Made by a program: the position numbers and the translations under genes. Below the pieces are notes generated by a model. It had not been told where the DNA came from and did not search any database. It saw only the letters and a list, made by a program, of their open reading frames with translations. From JBCBJZ01 sp038522635 (GTDB lineage Bacteria; Pseudomonadota; Alphaproteobacteria; Rhizobiales; Hyphomicrobiaceae), in contig JBCBJZ010000126.1 in the NCBI GenBank assembly GCA_038522635.1, positions 1 through 10,768 on the forward strand: a DNA stretch of 10,768 bases, given 5' to 3'. The first letter of the stretch is position 1, and each line of letters opens with the position of its first letter. This document shows, piece after piece, positions 5,730 to 10,768 of this stretch.

Positions 5730-7169
5730 ATGGCGCCAGCCGATACTGCGGTCAATCTGCATGACATCGACGCCCCGGCGGGCCCTGCGGGGGATCGCAC
5801 CACCGGCCTGGCGATCCTCCAGCAACGCTTCGGTGATCGTTTTTCGGTCAACGAGACGCAACGCCGCCAGCATGCCAACACGTTGACGTGGGTCGGCAAT
5901 CTGCCGCCCGACGCGGTGATTTGGGTGGAAAGCACGCAGGACGTGGCCGACGTCGTCTCGATTTGCGCAACCCACGGCGTCCCGATCATCCCGTTCGGCG
6001 CGGGCACCTCGCTTGAGGGCCATGTGAACGCCCCGCGCGGCGGCGTGTCGCTCGATTTCAGCGGCATGGACCAGGTGCTTGAAGTGAACGAGCGCGATCT
6101 CGACTGTGTGGTGCAGGCGGGCGTCTCGCGTAAAGCGCTGAATGAGCATTTGCGCGATACGGGGCTCTTCTTTCCGGTTGATCCTGGGGCGGAGGAAGCC
6201 ACCATCGGCGGCATGGCGGCGACACGGGCATCTGGAACGAACGCGGTGCGCTACGGCACCATGCGCGACAACGTTTTGAACCTGACGGCGGTGATGGCCG
6301 ATGGGTCGATCGTCAAAACGGGGCAGCGCGCGCGTAAATCATCGGCTGGCTACGACCTGACGCGCTTGCTGGTCGGGTCGGAAGGCACGCTCGGCATCAT
6401 CACCGAATTGACCGTGCGGGTGTACGGCGTGCCTGAGGTGATCCTCGCTGCTGTGTGCCCGTTCAAGACGCTCGAAGGCGCCTGCAACGCGGCCATCCAG
6501 GCGATCCAGTTGGGGCTTGGCATCGCACGCATCGAACTGCTGGACGAAATGCAGATCTACGCCGTCAACCAGCACTCGAAGACGTCGTTTGAGCAGGTCC
6601 CAACCCTGTTCTTGGAGTTTCACGGGACGCAGAAGGGCGCGCGCGACCAAGTTGAGCAGTTCGAGGCGATCGCCAAGGAAGAAGGCGCGGTACGGTTCGA
6701 TTGGGCCTCACGCGAAGAGGACCGGCGCGGGCTTTGGAAAGCGCGCCACGATGTCTATTGGGCGGTCAAAGGCACGTGGCCTGCGAAGGAAGCGCTGGCG
6801 ACGGACGTGTGCGTGCCGATCTCGCGGCTGGCCGAATGCGTGACCGAGACGCAGAAGGACGTCCGCGACAACGACATGATCGCACCCATCGTCGGGCACG
6901 TGGGTGACGGCAATTTTCACTGTTCGGTTGTGGTCGACATGGATGACCCGGCCGATGTCGCCAAGGCGAAGGCGTTCACCGGGCGGCTGGTGGAGCGCGC
7001 ATTGGCGATGGAAGGCACGTGCACGGGTGAACACGGGATCGGCCACGGGAAGATCAAGTACATGGCGGCCGAGCACGGAGCCGGGCTTCAGGTGATGAAA
7101 CACATCAAGACAGCGCTCGATCCGCAGGGGTTGCTGAACCCGGGCAAAATTCTGCCCGACGAGCTTTAG
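5730..7169 (+). CDS. FAD-linked D-lactate / D-2-hydroxyacid dehydrogenase
   Basis: This 479-residue flavoenzyme belongs to the GlcD/DLD (LDHD-like) family, which oxidises D-lactate or related D-2-hydroxyacids to 2-oxoacids and passes electrons to the respiratory chain. The N-terminal FAD-binding (PCMH) domain shows PFGAGTSLEGH (88-98), VDPGAEEATIGGM (150-162) and VGSEGTLGIITEL (215-227). The C-terminal domain shows GHVGDGNFH (389-397), GEHGIGHGK (433-441, His residues likely near the flavin or metal) and the closing DPQGLLNPGKI (464-474). Length and motif order match cytochrome-linked D-lactate dehydrogenases such as yeast DLD1 and human LDHD. There is no signal peptide or TM segment, so it is probably cytoplasmic or peripheral at the membrane. 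Substrate choice among D-lactate, glycolate and D-2-hydroxyglutarate cannot be settled by eye, although the LDHD-like motifs favour D-lactate. It appears to be a single-gene unit, with no glcE or glcF beside it. Confidence 0.92.
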   Translation: MAPADTAVNLHDIDAPAGPAGDRTTGLAILQQRFGDRFSVNETQRRQHANTLTWVGNLPPDAVIWVESTQDVADVVSICATHGVPIIPFGAGTSLEGHVNAPRGGVSLDFSGMDQVLEVNERDLDCVVQAGVSRKALNEHLRDTGLFFPVDPGAEEATIGGMAATRASGTNAVRYGTMRDNVLNLTAVMADGSIVKTGQRARKSSAGYDLTRLLVGSEGTLGIITELTVRVYGVPEVILAAVCPFKTLEGACNAAIQAIQLGLGIARIELLDEMQIYAVNQHSKTSFEQVPTLFLEFHGTQKGARDQVEQFEAIAKEEGAVRFDWASREEDRRGLWKARHDVYWAVKGTWPAKEALATDVCVPISRLAECVTETQKDVRDNDMIAPIVGHVGDGNFHCSVVVDMDDPADVAKAKAFTGRLVERALAMEGTCTGEHGIGHGKIKYMAAEHGAGLQVMKHIKTALDPQGLLNPGKILPDEL

Positions 7170-7244
7170 AGCCGCGGGCGCAAGGTGCAAATCACCGGCT
7201 TGTCGGGCTCACCTAGGGTGATCTCGATCGATCGCTGAGATGAT
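7170..7244. other. Convergent intergenic spacer with short inverted repeats
   Basis: This 75-bp spacer lies between the ends of the dehydrogenase and the M50/HlyD gene. It has TCACC-tag-GGTGA (7209-7221) and an overlapping weak ATCTC...GAGAT pairing (7221-7241). These may be transcript-end structures, but no T-run is evident, so a terminator is not called. Confidence 0.3.
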
Positions 7245-9410
7245 CTAGCCGAATTCGCGCCGCCACAAGTTGATGAGCCGATCGAGCACGCGTCGCGCAA
7301 TGCTACGGGGCCGTGTCTTGATGCGCACGTAGCCGCGCGTTTTGAGGGCGGGGAGCTTGGCCGCGTCGCTCGGTGTTACGAGATCGAGGTGCAACTTGTA
7401 GATTGCCTGCTCCGGCACGTGGGTGTGCTCACGCTGGTGGGCCGCAATCGGTCCGCCCATGCCACCGGCCAGCAGCGGGTCGTCCAACACCTCCATGGCT
7501 TCGGTGTGGATCTTGCGCACTTTGATCGCCATCCCAGTGAAGGGTTGCCCCTCAAGCCAAAGAACGCCATCGGCGCCAGCCTTAATCAAGCCCAGATCGC
7601 GCTCTTCCGCATAGCCATGTACCTGCGCGCCTGCGCCCTTGATGATGTAGAGGATCGGCGCATCGCCCGCGAGCCAGAGCCCCGGTGCAAGGCCATCATC
7701 AGCCATCGCTATGCGCCCCTCGGTTGGCGCGCGCACCACTAACTTGCGACGTCGCGCATCGAGCCCGGCGATGCGGGCGCGAAGCTGTGCCAGCTCCTCT
7801 TCTTGGACAGCCAGCTTCGGCAGGAATGTTGTGCCCGTGGCCCGCCGAGCCAGCACCTGCTGAATGGTAAGCGCGCGGGCATAGGCGCCGGCGCGCTCGG
7901 TCTCAAGTTCGGGCGCGCGAAGGTCCATCAAGCGCTCACCCGCCCGCACCGTGGCGCCATCCTTGATGGCGAGGCGCGTGAGCTGCGCGGGTTCGGGTGC
8001 GAACACTTCGTGTGTCTCGCCGGCTGCGACCAGCGCAGGGACCTGCACGGTTGAGCGCCACGGCACGAAGGCGGGGGCTGCGATCAACGCCAAGATGGCT
8101 GCGACGCGGATGACACCTGGCACTTTCGCGTGCTCGTAAGCGCTCTTGAACCAGGTGAAGATCTCACCCACGGCCGGTTTGATGAGCATGGTGAGCAACA
8201 AGCCTCCTGCAAGCGGATAGGCGATGATGGGGAAGAGCAGCGCGAGGATCGTGATCGCAATCCCGCCGAACAGCACCACCCGGTAGAGCAGGCAGGCGAC
8301 GCCGTAGAACGTGAGCCAGCGGCGCGCGGATGGCGTGCTGCGCGCTTCATCGCTGAGGAGCGGTTGCCCGGCCACGTAATGGCGCAGCAGCGCACGCACA
8401 TGGGCGATGGCGCGGGGCTGTGCGTTATCGGTCCGGGTCAGTTCGCTCAAGATGAAGTAACCGTCGAACTTCATCAGCGGGTTGGCGTTGAACAGCAGCG
8501 ACAGCACGAGCAGCGTCGTGCCGGCAAAGCCCGCCGCATCGCGCCAGGGGCCAGGCTCCAGCAGCAACCAGGCGAGCAGGGCTGCGACCGCGATCACCAT
8601 CTCACTGGCCACACCGGCAGCCGCGATGACCACGCGCTTGGTGCGGTCCTGCAGCGTCCAGGCCGCCGTCGTCTCGGTGTAGAGGAGCGGCCAAAGCACG
8701 ATCAACATGACGCCCATGGTCGGCACGTCAGCGCCGTAGCGGCGCGCGGCATAACCGTGCGCCAATTCGTGAATGGATTTTGCGAACGCTAGCGTGATGC
8801 CAAGCGTGATCGCACCTTCAACCGCGAACATGTTGCGCAGCGAGGAGAGGAACGCCGGCGCCTCGCGCGCGATCAGGTAGGCGATGACGATGAAGGTCGC
8901 GCCAAGCAGACCCCAGAAGGCGCGGGTGAAGGCAAAGTTTGTCAGGAAGAGCGTCGCGTCGAGGAAGCGCTGGGGGCGCACCAGAGGTAAGCGGCGAAAG
9001 ACGATGCCGTTGATGGCGCGGGTCCAACGGGTGTTGCGTTTGGTGAGATCGCGCCGGGCGGCAAGCGCGCCGACGCGTTCGGCTGAATGGCGCAATAGGC
9101 CTTGCGTGGTGAGGGTGTGGGCGAGGGTTTCAACGTCGGCGGCGGAGCAGGCAAAGACCGTTTCCTGGCTCACTTTGGCAGCGATGGCGGGTGCCGTTCC
9201 CGCCTGCCATCGGGCAAGCATTTCCATCTCCAGCGGGCCGAACTGGAAGTAGCTCTCGTTGGCTGGATCGTGCGCGATCGTAGAGGGTGCCCCTTGATGC
9301 CCGCGTGGCCCGGGAAAGAGCCGCAAGTCTTGCCGCAGCGCCGCCAACGGCTCGGCTTGCGTCTCGCTCTCGCCTGGAGGTCCCGGCGGCCTAGGCAGTG
9401 GTTGTGCCAT
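7245..9410 (-). CDS. PqqD-like / M50 site-2 metalloprotease / HlyD-type adaptor fusion
   Basis: This 721-residue inner-membrane protein has three parts. Residues about 24-108 resemble a PqqD-type winged-helix domain (FQFGPLEMEMLARWQAG). Residues about 150-450 form a multi-pass M50 protease core: HELAHG at 214-219 gives the two zinc His ligands and catalytic Glu, and NPLMKFDGY at 310-318 supplies the third ligand Asp316, so it looks catalytically intact. After the last TM (about 433-450), residues 455-700 form a periplasmic adaptor of the HlyD type: a lipoyl half-motif (APEPAQLTRLAIKDGATVRA), a short coiled coil with ELETERAG and QEEELAQLRARIAGLDARRR, the second lipoyl half (LVVRAPTEGRI) and a beta-barrel. 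Site-2 proteases cut substrates in the membrane; HlyD proteins connect inner- and outer-membrane export parts. The combination suggests substrate processing coupled to export, but the substrate is unknown. It begins 12 bp after the upstream adaptor gene, whose TGA lies within its TGAGG ribosome binding site, so translation is probably coupled. Confidence 0.88.
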   Translation of the reverse strand: MAQPLPRPPGPPGESETQAEPLAALRQDLRLFPGPRGHQGAPSTIAHDPANESYFQFGPLEMEMLARWQAGTAPAIAAKVSQETVFACSAADVETLAHTLTTQGLLRHSAERVGALAARRDLTKRNTRWTRAINGIVFRRLPLVRPQRFLDATLFLTNFAFTRAFWGLLGATFIVIAYLIAREAPAFLSSLRNMFAVEGAITLGITLAFAKSIHELAHGYAARRYGADVPTMGVMLIVLWPLLYTETTAAWTLQDRTKRVVIAAAGVASEMVIAVAALLAWLLLEPGPWRDAAGFAGTTLLVLSLLFNANPLMKFDGYFILSELTRTDNAQPRAIAHVRALLRHYVAGQPLLSDEARSTPSARRWLTFYGVACLLYRVVLFGGIAITILALLFPIIAYPLAGGLLLTMLIKPAVGEIFTWFKSAYEHAKVPGVIRVAAILALIAAPAFVPWRSTVQVPALVAAGETHEVFAPEPAQLTRLAIKDGATVRAGERLMDLRAPELETERAGAYARALTIQQVLARRATGTTFLPKLAVQEEELAQLRARIAGLDARRRKLVVRAPTEGRIAMADDGLAPGLWLAGDAPILYIIKGAGAQVHGYAEERDLGLIKAGADGVLWLEGQPFTGMAIKVRKIHTEAMEVLDDPLLAGGMGGPIAAHQREHTHVPEQAIYKLHLDLVTPSDAAKLPALKTRGYVRIKTRPRSIARRVLDRLINLWRREFG

Positions 9411-9425
9411 CGGGGGAGAACCTCA
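9410..9425 (-). promoter_or_regulatory. Stop/ribosome-binding-site overlap coupling the two adaptor genes
   Basis: On the minus strand the TGA stop of the GAF/HlyD gene (9425-9423) forms the start of TGAGG, which serves as the Shine-Dalgarno site about 10 nt before ATG 9410 of the M50/HlyD gene. This arrangement suggests translational coupling and a fixed production ratio of the two proteins. Confidence 0.6.
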
Positions 9426-10691
9426 AAGCCCGAAGAAGCGGCGCAGGGTGGCGAGCGGCTTGCGCAACAACAGATAGCCAAGGCTCACACGCGCCGACGT
9501 GATGCGCGCGGTCCCGGTCAGCCCCAACCGCGGCGGAGGTGCATCGCCGTCAAAGCGTGCGTCCGCGACAAACGCGAGCATGCCGCCGGGCTGCGTTTCA
9601 GCGATAAAGTTGACCCGGGTGAGCGTCGCGCGGATCGGTGCGCGCGGCGCGGTGGCCAAAAAGAAGTCGACGCGGCCACCGGGCTTGGCAAAGGCCGCAT
9701 CCTCGACCGCCACCATGATGCGAAGGCGCGCGCGCGTGGGGTCGGCGATCTGCATGATACGCTCGCCCACCTTAACGGGCCGCCCGCTCCACTTCGTCGG
9801 GTCAGCGAGCAGCAACAACCCATCACGCGGGGCGCGCACCTGGACGCGATCGAGACGGCTTCGCGCCTGTTGCAGGGCTGCTTGGCCCTCGGCGAGACGG
9901 GCGCGCAACAGCCCGATCTCCGACTTCGCTTTGGGATCGCGGAAGGCCTCCGCCTCGGCCCGCCGGCTATCGGCACGTAGCACCGCAAGCCGCTTCGTGG
10001 CGACGCGGGCTTCAGCCGCAAGCTCGCTCGCATCGTAAGTGAAAAGAAGGTGGCCGGCGCGCACCGTCTGGTTCGGCTTCACGTGGATCTCATCGACCAC
10101 GCCCGCGAGGGGCGCGCTTACGATAACGGGATCGATCGCGGCGACTTGCGCTTCGCCCAGGATGTTCATGGGCACGGGGATGAGTGCTGCACCGACGATC
10201 AAGACGGCGATGGCAGCGGCCTTCAGGGGCGTTGACAGGCGCTTTTGCGCGCCCCGACGACGGGGCGCTTCATGGGCCTTGAACGCGAAGCCGTAAGCGC
10301 TGCCCAGCCGGGCCAACATGCGCTCTTCGGCCTGCGTGAAAGCGGTGGCGCGTAGCAGGATGAGGCCGCCGACGATCTGATCCTTGGGTCCGCTCAACGG
10401 CACCCACTGCGCTTCGTTCGCGATCCAGCTCTTGTAATCGCGTTGCAGCGGCGCCGGCACCAGATCGGGCGACAACGCGCGGGTCTCGTTGACCGGGACC
10501 GTGCGGGTGAGGTGGCGCGCAAGGTCCGCCATCCACGTGATCTGCGGCGCGCGCGGATCAAGCTGCAAGCCCCCGGAGATGGCCGTGATCGCGCGCGGTC
10601 GCTGCAGCCAAAGCAAAGCGTGGTCGTAGGGGATCAAGCGATGCGTATCGTTGACCGCGATGAACCCGATGGCCGCCGCATCATCGCAGGT
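9423..10691 (-). CDS. GAF-like domain / HlyD-type membrane fusion protein, N-terminus missing
   Basis: The 422 residues visible here lack the N-terminal end. Residues about 7-135 resemble a GAF sensory domain (AIGFIAVNDTHRLIPYDHALLW ... VPLSGPKDQIVGGLILLR). One TM helix follows at about 156-174, then the first lipoyl half (VIVSAPLAGVVDEIHVKPNQ), a coiled coil at about 223-284 (LAAEARVATKRLAVLRADSR ... LARARSRLDR-type heptads), the second lipoyl half (VQVRAPRDGLLLL) and a beta-barrel domain to the C-terminus. This is the order of HlyD-type adaptors with a cytoplasmic GAF module in front. The frame stays open to 10745 (GTG), but bases 10692-10768 repeat an internal segment in another frame, so the extra residues are not trusted and the true 5' end lies outside the window. 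It is followed after 12 bp by the M50/HlyD gene, with which it probably forms one complex. Confidence 0.82.
   Translation of the reverse strand, partial: TCDDAAAIGFIAVNDTHRLIPYDHALLWLQRPRAITAISGGLQLDPRAPQITWMADLARHLTRTVPVNETRALSPDLVPAPLQRDYKSWIANEAQWVPLSGPKDQIVGGLILLRATAFTQAEERMLARLGSAYGFAFKAHEAPRRRGAQKRLSTPLKAAAIAVLIVGAALIPVPMNILGEAQVAAIDPVIVSAPLAGVVDEIHVKPNQTVRAGHLLFTYDASELAAEARVATKRLAVLRADSRRAEAEAFRDPKAKSEIGLLRARLAEGQAALQQARSRLDRVQVRAPRDGLLLLADPTKWSGRPVKVGERIMQIADPTRARLRIMVAVEDAAFAKPGGRVDFFLATAPRAPIRATLTRVNFIAETQPGGMLAFVADARFDGDAPPPRLGLTGTARITSARVSLGYLLLRKPLATLRRFFGL
10483..10559. repeat. 77-bp exact repeat, internal copy
   Basis: This 77-bp stretch is identical to 10692-10768. Read on the minus strand it is in frame with the GAF domain (DPRAPQITWMADLARHLTRT), so this copy is the one that belongs here. 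Confidence 0.9.
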
Positions 10692-10768
10692 GTCTCGTTG
10701 ACCGGGACCGTGCGGGTGAGGTGGCGCGCAAGGTCCGCCATCCACGTGATCTGCGGCGCGCGCGGATC
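10692..10768. repeat. 77-bp exact repeat at the window end, probable assembly overlap
   Basis: This is the exact second copy, ending precisely at the last base of the window. The offset from the first copy is 209 bp, not a multiple of three, so here the same bases are read in the wrong frame and give a low-complexity peptide (DGGPCAPPHPHGPGQRD). An exact repeat of 77 bases at a sequence end matches a common de Bruijn graph k-mer length, which points to an unresolved graph junction rather than biology. Confidence 0.75.

Noticed and set aside
8130..8792. A 220-residue plus-strand open frame across the M50 gene.
   Set aside because: It is antisense to the HELAHG-bearing protease, and its Gln/Arg/His-rich translation is typical of shadow frames.
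10692..10745. GTG start at 10745 for the HlyD-type gene.
   Set aside because: The first 18 codons lie in the terminal 77-bp repeat, read out of frame compared with the internal copy; the real 5' end is outside the window.

Overview
The window is high-GC, tightly packed bacterial DNA, most likely from an alphaproteobacterium. That assignment is an inference from the protein styles, for example an M48 protease opening with a YGLY-type N-terminus next to lemA, and a secreted Arg-rich beta-sandwich protein. There are no rRNA or tRNA genes and no insertion sequence, phage gene or CRISPR array. The right end carries an exact 77-bp repeat of an internal segment, which looks like an assembly-graph overlap, so the window probably ends at a draft contig edge.

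Layout, left to right. (1) On the minus strand is the N-terminal part of a prolyl oligopeptidase-family (S9) enzyme, cut by the left edge. (2) On the minus strand is a sulfite-oxidase-fold molybdopterin enzyme with a strong ribosome binding site. It keeps the molybdenum-ligating Cys but, by hand alignment, lacks the substrate Arg of true sulfite oxidases. (3) Divergent from it, on the plus strand, are lemA and an HtpX-like M48 membrane metalloprotease. A GC-rich hairpin lies between them, and the protease probably starts at TTG. (4) A convergent intergenic block holds two near-identical 50-bp palindromic elements in tandem and then a different long inverted repeat. (5) On the minus strand is a secreted protein made of three related beta-rich modules around a Pro-rich linker; I cannot assign its function. 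(6) After a 438-bp gap, a plus-strand FAD-linked D-lactate/D-2-hydroxyacid dehydrogenase gene follows.

(7) The right third, minus strand, is a translationally coupled pair. Upstream is a GAF-like domain joined to a transmembrane HlyD-type adaptor, incomplete at its N-terminus. Downstream is a 721-residue protein joining a PqqD-like N-terminal domain, a multi-pass M50 (site-2) metalloprotease core with HELAHG and NPLMKFDGY motifs, and a C-terminal lipoyl/HlyD-type periplasmic adaptor. Together they look like an envelope export or processing module with adaptor arms on both subunits. Its substrate, outer-membrane channel and energy source are not visible and would be expected, if present, beyond the right edge. 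This pair is the most interesting system in the window. The middle genes are otherwise ordinary envelope-maintenance and central-metabolism functions.
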